NCBI GenBank assembly: GCA_020636255.1
Contig: JACJYE010000002.1
Location: forward strand, 434,001 to 498,000
DNA from: Lewinellaceae bacterium
GTDB taxonomy: Bacteria; Bacteroidota; Bacteroidia; Chitinophagales; Saprospiraceae
DNA length: 64,000 nucleotides
Direction: 5' to 3'
Each line of letters begins with the position of its first letter. The first letter of the stretch is position 1. The notes under the pieces were generated by a model. That model had not been told where the DNA came from. It ran no database searches and saw only the letters and a list, made by a program, of their open reading frames with translations. This document shows, one piece after another, positions 1 through 8,248 of the stretch. Made by a program: the position numbers and the translations under genes.

Positions 1-368
1 AGCAGGTTCTCCAGCTCGCTGTGCCACGACTGATGCCCCAGCAGGTTGATTTGCGGGATGAGGTTGATGGCGTTCTGCCTGCAGGCTTTCACTATTTTTT
101 TTATATCGGCCTGCGACAAGGCGCCTTCATTACGCAATTCCGGATGCGAAGTGTACTGATAGTTGTAATCGACCCGCAATACCAGCGTGTTCACCCTGCG
201 GGGCGCGAGCTCCTTTTCTATGAACGCCACAAACGCATCCACGCCGGAAGCCTCCGGCGCCGCAATGCAGAAGCCCCGGATAGGTAGGGTGTCGATGACG
301 GCGGGCTCCTGAGCGGACAGGCTGAGAAAGGATAGGATCAAGAACAGAAGGGATAGCAGTTTTTTCAT
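1..368 (-). CDS. Secreted GH20-like glycoside hydrolase, N-terminal fragment
   Basis: The gene starts at 368 and runs off the left edge, so only about 122 residues are visible. It opens with a clear Sec signal peptide (MKKLLSLLFLILSFLSLSAQ). The mature part, beginning around TLPIRGFCIAAP and continuing with NTLVLRVDYNYQY and NLIPQINLLGHQSWH, looks like the first strands of a TIM barrel as in the catalytic domain of family 20 glycosyl hydrolases. The catalytic Asp-Glu pair would lie outside the window, so activity cannot be judged. It is probably periplasmic or outer-membrane associated. The family assignment is an inference from this short stretch; another TIM-barrel hydrolase is possible. 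Confidence 0.6.
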   Translation of the reverse strand, partial: MKKLLSLLFLILSFLSLSAQEPAVIDTLPIRGFCIAAPEASGVDAFVAFIEKELAPRRVNTLVLRVDYNYQYTSHPELRNEGALSQADIKKIVKACRQNAINLIPQINLLGHQSWHSELENL

Positions 369-458
369 GGTTAGGAAAGTTGGTGAAAGGGAAAGTTACG
401 ACACCATTCCGATAGATATCGCATTTTAGTGCTCTAACCGCACGACTAAAGCCGTAGG

Positions 459-1568
459 TTACATGCCTTCCAGAAAGATCGTAGCGATCTCCTGGTCCTC
501 CAGCAGTTGGCTGAGCAATTCCGTGCCGGCGAGGTCCTGAAGCAGGGTCATGCGCAGGTCGTTGGGCAGGAGGCTCAGCTTCAGGAAGCCGGCAATGTTT
601 TTCAGGCGCTCCGGTGTAGGCGTAAAACCTTCTGTCAGGAGGAAATTGGCCAGGCGTGTCGTGATGGTGGCCAGAATATCGACGCGAAGGGAACGTTGCT
701 GAACGATGCGCTCCAGCGGCCGGGCCACTTCGGTTTGAAAGTCGGCCGCGTCGCATATCTGCTCGGGGGAGATGAGCGCGCGCAGTTCCTGGTTTACAAA
801 GGCGATGAAAGCGGTAGCGGTGTTTTCGTCGAGGCAGGAATCGGCCAGGGTACGCACCAGGCCCAGGTTGGCGCCCAGGCTGTCGATACCGGCGATGTTC
901 TCAAAGAACTGCACCAGCGTACGCGGCGTGGTGCGCAGGCCGGTGACCACTTCCGGATAGGCCAGCACAAAGCTGATACCCCGTGGGTCGATCTTATTAA
1001 ACTCGGCCCACCGGGCCCATTCATGCGGGTCGAACTCCAGGGTGATATGCATCATGCGGGTGATCATGGCGTCATCCATCGGGGTCACGGAATAGTCGCC
1101 GCCGTCGGGGTTAGCCGTCAGGATGATCTGCCATTTCGGGGGGAGTTTCCAGCTCACCAGTTCGAAGTTTTGCAGCAGTTGCATGATGCCGCGCAGGATG
1201 CGGTCGTCGGCCCGGTTGGCGTCGTCAATGAGCAGGATGCCGGGGCCTTCTTCCCGGGGCACCCAATCCGGCGCGCGGAATACGGTGCGGCCATTCTCTA
1301 TGGCCGGCATGCCCACCAGGTCGCCCATCTCTTCAAACTGTGCCGGAGCAATATAACGAAAGGAATGGCCCAGCTCACGGGCAAGGCTCTGGACGATCTC
1401 CGTTTTGCCGATGCCATGCCGGCCCCAGATGCAGATGGGCGTCTTGCGCTGCCCGCGCGCCTCGGCCCTCAGGTTCGCGTCCAATACGTGCCGGACAAAA
1501 TCGGTTACCTCACCCGCTTTGGCACGGGCGCCGTAGTAAACGTAGTTATGCTGGGCTTGTTTGGCCAT
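459..1568 (-). CDS. MoxR-type AAA+ ATPase
   Basis: A 369-residue protein starting at MAKQAQHNY; the frame stays open 25 codons further upstream, but that extension looks non-coding. Walker A is GRHGIGKT (residues about 49-56) and Walker B is ILLIDDANRA (about 111-120), followed by a sensor region LTANPDGGDY. This is the architecture of MoxR-family chaperone-like ATPases, which act together with VWA-domain proteins to remodel or mature target complexes in the cytoplasm. Its probable partner is the VWA-like protein at 6886-8133 on the same strand; an RND pump in the opposite orientation lies between them. The substrate is unknown. Confidence 0.88.
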   Translation of the reverse strand: MAKQAQHNYVYYGARAKAGEVTDFVRHVLDANLRAEARGQRKTPICIWGRHGIGKTEIVQSLARELGHSFRYIAPAQFEEMGDLVGMPAIENGRTVFRAPDWVPREEGPGILLIDDANRADDRILRGIMQLLQNFELVSWKLPPKWQIILTANPDGGDYSVTPMDDAMITRMMHITLEFDPHEWARWAEFNKIDPRGISFVLAYPEVVTGLRTTPRTLVQFFENIAGIDSLGANLGLVRTLADSCLDENTATAFIAFVNQELRALISPEQICDAADFQTEVARPLERIVQQRSLRVDILATITTRLANFLLTEGFTPTPERLKNIAGFLKLSLLPNDLRMTLLQDLAGTELLSQLLEDQEIATIFLEGM

Positions 1569-1870
1569 CAAGAGTATGCTTTGGGCACTCAATTTAATTA
1601 TTTCCGGAGAAAAGCGCTCATTACTGGGCCCTGCTGGCCACACCAGTCAACAAATCCGTTAAAGTTGATAAATCTCATTCGCAAATTCCCTGTTTTTCCC
1701 ACCTTTGCAATATCAAAAAAGAGCCGCCTCCAGGCCTTCCCTGAGCTTTACGGCCCAGCAGGCAAAAAACCGGAATGACGGGCAAATAGCAGCCTTTGCA
1801 ATAAGCGTGTGTTCAAAAAACAAGTTCTCCAATGGAGATTTTACGATGTGGCTTGTCTTACAGCTTTTCC

Positions 1871-2034
1871 TAAGGGGCCGGAGAAAAATAAGTTCCTCAT
1901 TTCAGGCGAGCTATTTTTTCGCCAGGCAAGGCGCGAGGAGGGAAGATAGCCGGAGCTACCTGACCGACGAGCAACGCAGCCTGGCGGGAAAAGAGCCGTA
2001 TCAAATGGGGAAGTTATTCTTCTCCGGCCCCTAA
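1871..2034. repeat. 164-bp imperfect palindromic element (MITE-like)
   Basis: The left end TAAGGGGCCGGAGAAAAATAA is mirrored at the right end by TTATTCTTCTCCGGCCCCTAA, and the two halves pair imperfectly all the way to the centre, for example TTTTTTCGCCAGGC against GCCTGGCGGGAAAA. No transposase is encoded. It could fold into one long hairpin as RNA or cruciform DNA. It sits in the intergenic space before the RND operon and shares its last four bases with the hairpin at 2031-2083. A non-autonomous mobile element is the best reading. Confidence 0.7.
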
Positions 2035-2083
2035 GAGCTTGTTTGGAGGCAACCCTTCGGGCTGCCTCCAAACAAGCTCTTAG
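2031..2083. repeat. Perfect hairpin repeat, GAGCTTGTTTGGAGGC family
   Basis: Two 21-base arms, 2031-2051 and 2063-2083, are perfectly complementary. The 11-base loop itself contains ACCC and GGG that can pair. The arm core GAGCTTGTTTGGAGGC recurs around 8149, 22308-22400, 23071, 41104 and 51868-51952, so this is a dispersed intergenic repeat rather than a gene-specific site. There is no T-run, so it is not a classical terminator. Confidence 0.75.
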
Positions 2084-2150
2084 CCTGCGCCAAATTGCAA
2101 AATCGTTGAACATGTTTTTTGAGGATTCCTTAATATTGAAAAACAATAAG

Positions 2151-3308
2151 ATGCGTACTGTAATCTTCTCTTTCCTTCTCCTGGCCTTTTTAAGCGCATG
2201 CCAAAAAAACGAAGATACTTCTCTTGCCGGCGACAAACTGACGGAGAAAAATGCTGAACTGGATAGGTTGAAAAAACAGCAATCGGACCTGGGGAAAAAA
2301 ATTGCCGCGCTAGAGGCGGAAATCATTAAGCTCGACCCTTCCAAGGCCATACAGCCCAAGCTGGTTTCCGTTGCCGAAATTGCACCGGAAGGCTTTGAGG
2401 CTTACATAAACCTCCAGGGCACGATCAGTTCCGAAAACATTTCCTACGTTGCGCCAAGAAATGGGGCGGGCGGTTATGTAAAAGAAGTGCTGATCAAGGA
2501 AGGCCAGCATGTAAAAAAAGGGCAGCTGATCCTGAAGCTGGACGACCAGATATTGCGGCAATCCATTGCATCCACCAAAACCCAGCTCGCTTTCGCCCAA
2601 GACCTTTACGAACGCACAAAAGCCCTCTGGAGCCAGAACATCGGATCGGAAGTGCAGTTCCTGAACGCCAAGAACAACGTTGACGCCATCAAGAACCAGA
2701 TCGCCGTCCAGGAAGAGCAACTCAATACTTATCTCGTATATGCGGACCAAAGCGGCATTGCGGAAATCGTAAATATCAAACCGGGCGAACTGTTCACCGG
2801 ACTAGGCGCGACAGGCCCACAGATACAGATCATCAACAACAACGACCTCTCTGTGGAAGTGGATGTGCCAGAAAACTATGCGACGGATGCAAAAGTAGGC
2901 ACCGAAGTCCTGGTCGAGGTTCCTGCAATAGATAAAACCTTTAAAACGACTATCGGCAGGATCAGCCAGTCCGTCAACGCTTCTTCCGTAGGGTTCAAAG
3001 CCGTGTGTAACATCCCCTCAACAGCCGGGCTGAAACCCAATATGACCGCTTCTGTCAGGATACTGAGCCATTCCAACGCCAATGCCATCGTCATACCGGT
3101 AAACATCGTTCAATCGGACGATGATGGAAAGTACGTTTATCTGATGGCGGTAAACGAAGGCAAAAGCACAGCCCGGAAAGTCCGTGTAACGCTGGGCGAA
3201 CTCTACGGTGACCAGATAGAGATCCTCAACGGCCTGCAACCGGGCGACAAGCTGGTCACGAAAGGTTATCAGGACCTGTACGAAGGCCAAGTCATTGACA
3301 ATATCTAA
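2151..3308 (+). CDS. RND efflux membrane fusion protein (periplasmic adaptor), lipoprotein
   Basis: A 385-residue adaptor. I start it at MRTVIFSFLL because this gives a lipoprotein signal ending in the lipobox LSAC; the frame is open upstream only through repeat sequence. After the acylated Cys comes a short coiled coil (KNAELDRLKKQQSDLGKK), then a lipoyl half-motif (GGYVKEVLIKEGQHVKKGQL), a helical hairpin, the second lipoyl half (DQSGIAEIVNIKPGEL) and beta-barrel/membrane-proximal domains (KPNMTASVRI, GLQPGDKLVTKGY). It links the inner membrane pump encoded 39 bp downstream to an outer membrane channel. No TolC-like gene is present nearby, so the channel must be encoded elsewhere. The substrate is unknown. 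Confidence 0.92.
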   Translation: MRTVIFSFLLLAFLSACQKNEDTSLAGDKLTEKNAELDRLKKQQSDLGKKIAALEAEIIKLDPSKAIQPKLVSVAEIAPEGFEAYINLQGTISSENISYVAPRNGAGGYVKEVLIKEGQHVKKGQLILKLDDQILRQSIASTKTQLAFAQDLYERTKALWSQNIGSEVQFLNAKNNVDAIKNQIAVQEEQLNTYLVYADQSGIAEIVNIKPGELFTGLGATGPQIQIINNNDLSVEVDVPENYATDAKVGTEVLVEVPAIDKTFKTTIGRISQSVNASSVGFKAVCNIPSTAGLKPNMTASVRILSHSNANAIVIPVNIVQSDDDGKYVYLMAVNEGKSTARKVRVTLGELYGDQIEILNGLQPGDKLVTKGYQDLYEGQVIDNI

Positions 3309-3347
3309 TCTGCAAGCCGGGAAGGGTGGAAAATCACACAACACACT

Positions 3348-6300
3348 ATGCAAAAGACAAAAAAAGTAATAGACGTCTTTAAAGAATTCAAACCTACCAG
3401 TTGGGTGGTAGACAATACCACAGCGATGTATATCATCATCCTGATCATTTCGCTGTACGGCTTCTATACGTTCACCACCCTGCCCAAAGAGCAATTTCCC
3501 GATATCGTTGTCCCTACCATTTCCGTGACGACCGTCTACGTGGGCAACTCTCCTCAGGATATTGAAAACCTCGTAACCCGCCCTATCGAAAAGCAGATCA
3601 AGGGCATTTCGGGTGTAAAGATCAACGAGGTGAATTCTATCTCGATGACGGATTACAGCATCATCATCATCGAATTTGACACCGATATCACCCCGGAAAT
3701 TGCGAAGCAAAAAGTAAAAGATGCGGTCGACAAGGCCAAACCCGACCTACCCACCAACCTGACCAGCCAGCCTGATGTGGTGGAATTTTCTTTGAGCGAC
3801 ATCCCCATTATGTTCGTCAACCTAAGTGGCGATTACGACGGCTTGAAGCTGAAACGGTTCGCCGACAAGCTCAAGGACCGGTTTGAGGCCCTGCCCGAAG
3901 TCAACAAGGCCGAAATTGTGGGCGCGCCGGAACGAGAGATCCAGATCAATGTGGACCCGCGTGCCATGGAAAAGGCTATGCTGAGCTTTAACGACATCTC
4001 CAACGCCATCTCCAGCGAAAATATGGACATCAGCGGCGGGCAGCTGGAAGTCGGGGATATGGGCCGGGCCTTAAGGATAAAGGGCCAATTGGCCAGCAGC
4101 CTGCAGCTGAACGGCCTGGTCGTAAACACCCCTACCGGGGGCCACGTCCGCCTGCAGGACATTGCCGAAATCAAGGACACGCTCAAACAGAAAGAGAGCT
4201 ACGCCAGGCTGAACGGCCAGAACGTCATTACCCTCAACATCGTAAAAAGGCCAGGCGAAAACCTCATAGGCTGCGCCGACAAGGTAAAGGCCATCGTGGA
4301 AGAGATGAAGGTCTCTGAATTGCCCAAAGACCTGTCGGTAGTCGTCACGGGCGACCAGAGTAAGGCTGCCGCTACTTCCTTCGAGGAACTGGTCAACACC
4401 ATCGTCATCGGTTTCCTCCTGGTGCTGGTCGTGCTGATGTTCTTCATGGGGGTGACCAATGCCTTCTTCGTTGCCCTCAGCGTTCCGTTAAGCGTGTTCG
4501 TAGCTTTTATATTCCTTCCTGCTGCCGACCTCATCGTCGGCGGCAATGTCACCCTGAACTTTATCGTGCTGTTTGCCCTGCTTTTCGGCCTGGGCATCAT
4601 CGTGGACGACGCCATCGTGGTCATTGAGAACACCCACCGGATATTTGACAACGGCAAAATGCCCATCGTCAAAGCTGCTAAAATGGCGGCAGGGGAAGTA
4701 TTCCTGCCGGTACTGGCGGGCACGGCTACGGTTGTTGCACCCTTCTTTCCCCTGTTGTTCTGGAAGGGCATCATCGGCAAGTTCATGATCTATTTGCCTA
4801 CTATCCTGATCTTCACGCTGATGGCCTCGCTCATCGTAGCTTTTTTCATCAACCCGGTTTTTGCCGTCAGCTTTATGAAACCGGATGAAAAAGCGCCTCC
4901 GGGCAAGTTGAATATTTTTAAAAAATGGTGGCTCTGGGCCTTACTCGTTTCCGGTTTATTCGCAAGGATAGCCGGGCTTCATGCCTTCGGCAATGCCCTG
5001 ATCATCTTCGCCGTGCTCCTCATCCTCAACCGGTTGGTGGTCAAAGACCTCATTTACGCCTTTCAGGCCGGGGTGCTGCCTAAATTGATGAACGGATATG
5101 AACGGCTCCTGAACTGGTTGTTAAAAGGAAGCCGCCCGGTATGGGCATTTGTCTCGGTGTTCCTCCTTTTCTTCGTCTCCCTGTTCGCTTTGATAGCTAG
5201 AAACCCCAATTTCCCATTTTTCCCGAGTGGCCAGCCGAACATCATTTACGTATACCTGAAAATGCCGATCGGCACAAAAACCGAAGAAACGGACCGGGCC
5301 CTTCGGCAATTGGAAACCAGGGCATACCAGGCCCTGGCCAGCCTGAACCCCGGCGAGCCCGGCTCCATTGTGGAAAGCATCATTTCCAATGTCGCAGTGA
5401 ACGCGAACAACCCGATGGACAACAACCGCGGCGTGCAATCCAACCTTGGCAGGATACAGATATCCTTCGTCGAATTCGCCAAACGCCCGAACCAGCCCAC
5501 CCTACCCTACCTCGATAGTATCCGGGCCCTGGTAAAAGGGATACCCGGCACCCAGGTCACGGTGGAACAGGAGGCCAATGGCCCACCGACCGAACCGCCC
5601 GTCAATATCGAGATCGCCGGCGACGACTTCGATGCGATCAAAACCGTGGCCAAGGACCTGTATAACTACCTGGACACCAGCCGGGTGGATGGCATCGAGA
5701 ACCTCGCTATCGACGTCGACCTGAACAACCCGGAAGTGGCCATTGCGGTGAATAAGGAGCGGGCGGCCATCGAAGGCATCAGCACTGCCCAGGTGGGGAA
5801 TGCTATACGCACGGCCCTTTTTGGCCTGGAAGCAAGCAAGCTGAAGGACGGGGAAGACGAATACGACATCATGGTCAGGTACAATGAGGCGGAAAGGAAC
5901 AACCTGCAAAGCCTGCTGAACATGCGCATCACCTTCCGCGATTTTAATACCGGCCGCATCAAGCAGGTGCCCATCAGTTCGGTGGCCGATTTCGATTTCA
6001 CCAGTACACCCGGCATGGTCAAAAGGAAAAACATGAAAAGGACCATTCAGCTGCAGTCTGCCGTTACCGACCTGACCGCCGTGCCGAAGATCAACCAGGA
6101 GCTGGCGCGCAAGATTGAGCGCTTTAAGGCCTCCAAATCCTTGCCGGAGGGCGTCACGATCGTTCAAACCGGCGAAAGCGAGCAGCAGCAGGAGACAAAT
6201 GCCTTCCTCGGCAAAGCCCTGATCATTGCCACAGGCCTCATCTTCCTGATCCTGGTCCTGCAGTTCAACTCCCTGAGCAAACCTTTCATCATCGTAACGG

Positions 6301-6884
6301 AAATTTTCTTTTCGGTGATCGGCGTCTTTTTCGGTTATGCCATTACAGGCATGACGATGCCTACCGTTATGGTTATGGTCGGCATCATCGGCCTGGCGGG
6401 CATCGTGATCAAAAACGGTATCCTGCTGATCGAATTTACCGACGAGCTCAGAAAGCGGGGCTTTAAAATAAGAGAAGCCGCTATCGCGGCCGGCAAAGTG
6501 CGTATCATTCCCGTGTTGCTCACGGCTGTGTCCACCGTGCTGGGCCTGGTGCCGCTGGCCATCGGCTTCAACATTAACTTTGAGACCCTGCTGTCCGATT
6601 TCGACCCCCAGATCTGGATCGGCGGCGACAGCGTCGTCTTCTGGGGCCCGCTGGCCTGGACGATCATCTTCGGCCTGGTGTTCTCCTTCTTCCTCACCCT
6701 GCTGATGATACCGAGCATGTACATCATTGCCGAACGCCTGAAGCGCCCGATGACAAAATTCTACGGGACGAAGTTTATCGCCCTGCTGGGTTTCCTGGGC
6801 CCCTTCTTCTTCCTGTTGGCCGGCCTGATGTATCTGGTACGGTGGATCACGGGGAGGAAAGTGTGGAATGGAACGTATTCGTGA
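3348..6884 (+). CDS. RND-family efflux transporter permease
   Basis: At 1178 residues this is slightly longer than typical AcrB/MexB-like pumps. An N-terminal transmembrane helix (MYIIILIISLYGFYTF) is followed by the porter-domain motif LPKEQFPDIVVP and a first periplasmic loop. The first helix bundle contains the proton-relay signature GLGIIVDDAIVVIENTHR with its two adjacent Asp residues. The second periplasmic loop and bundle follow, with GIIGLAGIVIKNGILLIEF. It exports small molecules or drugs using the proton gradient. It forms an operon with the adaptor upstream and ends 1 bp from the convergent VWA gene. Sequence alone does not separate drug (HAE-1) from other substrates. Confidence 0.93.
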   Translation: MQKTKKVIDVFKEFKPTSWVVDNTTAMYIIILIISLYGFYTFTTLPKEQFPDIVVPTISVTTVYVGNSPQDIENLVTRPIEKQIKGISGVKINEVNSISMTDYSIIIIEFDTDITPEIAKQKVKDAVDKAKPDLPTNLTSQPDVVEFSLSDIPIMFVNLSGDYDGLKLKRFADKLKDRFEALPEVNKAEIVGAPEREIQINVDPRAMEKAMLSFNDISNAISSENMDISGGQLEVGDMGRALRIKGQLASSLQLNGLVVNTPTGGHVRLQDIAEIKDTLKQKESYARLNGQNVITLNIVKRPGENLIGCADKVKAIVEEMKVSELPKDLSVVVTGDQSKAAATSFEELVNTIVIGFLLVLVVLMFFMGVTNAFFVALSVPLSVFVAFIFLPAADLIVGGNVTLNFIVLFALLFGLGIIVDDAIVVIENTHRIFDNGKMPIVKAAKMAAGEVFLPVLAGTATVVAPFFPLLFWKGIIGKFMIYLPTILIFTLMASLIVAFFINPVFAVSFMKPDEKAPPGKLNIFKKWWLWALLVSGLFARIAGLHAFGNALIIFAVLLILNRLVVKDLIYAFQAGVLPKLMNGYERLLNWLLKGSRPVWAFVSVFLLFFVSLFALIARNPNFPFFPSGQPNIIYVYLKMPIGTKTEETDRALRQLETRAYQALASLNPGEPGSIVESIISNVAVNANNPMDNNRGVQSNLGRIQISFVEFAKRPNQPTLPYLDSIRALVKGIPGTQVTVEQEANGPPTEPPVNIEIAGDDFDAIKTVAKDLYNYLDTSRVDGIENLAIDVDLNNPEVAIAVNKERAAIEGISTAQVGNAIRTALFGLEASKLKDGEDEYDIMVRYNEAERNNLQSLLNMRITFRDFNTGRIKQVPISSVADFDFTSTPGMVKRKNMKRTIQLQSAVTDLTAVPKINQELARKIERFKASKSLPEGVTIVQTGESEQQQETNAFLGKALIIATGLIFLILVLQFNSLSKPFIIVTEIFFSVIGVFFGYAITGMTMPTVMVMVGIIGLAGIVIKNGILLIEFTDELRKRGFKIREAAIAAGKVRIIPVLLTAVSTVLGLVPLAIGFNINFETLLSDFDPQIWIGGDSVVFWGPLAWTIIFGLVFSFFLTLLMIPSMYIIAERLKRPMTKFYGTKFIALLGFLGPFFFLLAGLMYLVRWITGRKVWNGTYS

Positions 6885-6885
6885 T

Positions 6886-8133
6886 TTACCCGTTCATCTT
6901 CACCTTCCTTCCCGGCAGTTCATCCCATATCCCGGTATGCTCCTGCAAACCGCCGGGGGTGATCATCCAAAGCACCGGGCGGCGGCTTTCGGTGCGGGGT
7001 AGGGCGGCGTAGCCGTCCGTGAAGTAAATGACGGCATCGGGCAGATAGTGTTGGTTGGCGAATTCCAGGGGAGCGTTGAAGTCGGTGCCGCCGCGGCCCA
7101 TGATGAACTTCGGCGTTATGCCGCGGTAGGGGTACTGCCGTTTGATCTCCGTATCACATTCCACCACCAGCACTTCGGCGCCATGTCGCCAGATCTGATA
7201 AATTTCGGAAAAGAAGCGCTGAATATCCTGGTCGGGTACGCTGCCGGAAGTGTCGATGGCCACCAGCAGCTTTTGTTTGCGCTGTATTTTTATGCCGGGG
7301 GTGGTGCCATACCTTTTGGAAGGGCGGCGGATCGTGTTTTTCAGGCGCGTACGGCTGCTGCTGGCGGCAAAGAGGCGCAGGGCGCGCCGCCAGTCCGTAG
7401 CCGGAGCGGTGCGTTGAGCGACATCTCTGAGATAGGCCTGTAGTTGGCCGGGCAGCTTACCGAAATCGCGTTGTTGAAGCCGCTGGGAAGCGTTGTGGAT
7501 CATGGCCTCCCGGAGCTGCTCCAGGTTGGCGCGGGCAGCGGCGGAAAGCTTCTGCGGCCAGGGCTGATGGCGCTCCAGCCAGCTATCCTTGCTGCCCTGC
7601 CCCAGGAGTTCGTTCAGCCGTTGCATCCCGGAACCCGGGCTGCCATCAGCGTCCTGCGGCGCGCCGGGCTGCACAGGGCCGGAGCCCTGCCTGACGGCCT
7701 CCATCAGACGACGGTAATAGTAGCCTACATCCTGGTTGGCCATCAGCCCGAGATCGGCAAATTGCTCAAGAAGTACCGCTCCTGCGGGCAGTTGTTCTGG
7801 TTCTATGTACTGGTTGACGACAATATCGGCAGCTATATTGAACAGGCTCCGGTTGCCGAACTTGTGCGCTACCAACAAGTGGCCCAGCGCCAGATGGAGT
7901 ATCTCGTGTTTGACCACGCCCCTCCGGTGCCGGCCGTCGGTGAGCTCCTCCAGCCAAAAGCGCCCGTTGATGCAGAGCTTGAACAGCTTCCCGCCCGACA
8001 AGGCCACGGCAATGGTAGGCACCTCGGAAGTCACTTCCTTGGTTAGGCCCGTCAGGAAATGTCCATAGAAGGGCTCTTCCAGCAGCAGGCTGATGGCGGT
8101 TTTGGAAACTTCCTGCAAAATGCGCTCAGACAT
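6886..8133 (-). CDS. VWA-like / metallopeptidase-fold protein (DUF2201)
   Basis: A 415-residue protein with two recognisable parts. The N-terminal half carries a zinc-metallopeptidase motif HEILHLALGH (HExxH, residues 76-80, with a further His at 85). The C-terminal half is VWA-like, with a MIDAS motif DTSGSVPD and a later GRGGTDFNAPLEF. This is the DUF2201 family, normally encoded beside a MoxR ATPase; here the likely partner is at 459-1568. The central region is Gln/Ala/Arg rich. The role is presumably assembly or remodelling of an unknown target. The peptidase motif is intact, but proteolysis is unproven in the family. It ends convergently with the RND pump. Confidence 0.85.
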   Translation of the reverse strand: MSERILQEVSKTAISLLLEEPFYGHFLTGLTKEVTSEVPTIAVALSGGKLFKLCINGRFWLEELTDGRHRRGVVKHEILHLALGHLLVAHKFGNRSLFNIAADIVVNQYIEPEQLPAGAVLLEQFADLGLMANQDVGYYYRRLMEAVRQGSGPVQPGAPQDADGSPGSGMQRLNELLGQGSKDSWLERHQPWPQKLSAAARANLEQLREAMIHNASQRLQQRDFGKLPGQLQAYLRDVAQRTAPATDWRRALRLFAASSSRTRLKNTIRRPSKRYGTTPGIKIQRKQKLLVAIDTSGSVPDQDIQRFFSEIYQIWRHGAEVLVVECDTEIKRQYPYRGITPKFIMGRGGTDFNAPLEFANQHYLPDAVIYFTDGYAALPRTESRRPVLWMITPGGLQEHTGIWDELPGRKVKMNG

Positions 8134-8248
8134 GGCCGTGAATTAGAGCTTGTTTGGATTCTTGATGGTAAGGTAGCAAATAAGGCTGGAAGGTTGTTGT
8201 GGCGGGGAACATTAAACCATTCAGCAAGGCGGCAGCCCCCCTACTCCA

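Noticed and set aside
507..1778. Long plus-strand open frame of 423 codons opposite the MoxR ATPase
   Set aside because: It has no domain, and the opposite strand encodes clear Walker motifs; it is an antisense shadow in GC-rich DNA.
1705..2034. 109-codon plus-strand open frame
   Set aside because: Its second half is the translated 164-bp palindromic element, and the first half has no protein-like features.
6870..6900. A terminator between the convergent RND pump and VWA genes
   Set aside because: The genes end 1 bp apart and no hairpin with a T-run is present.
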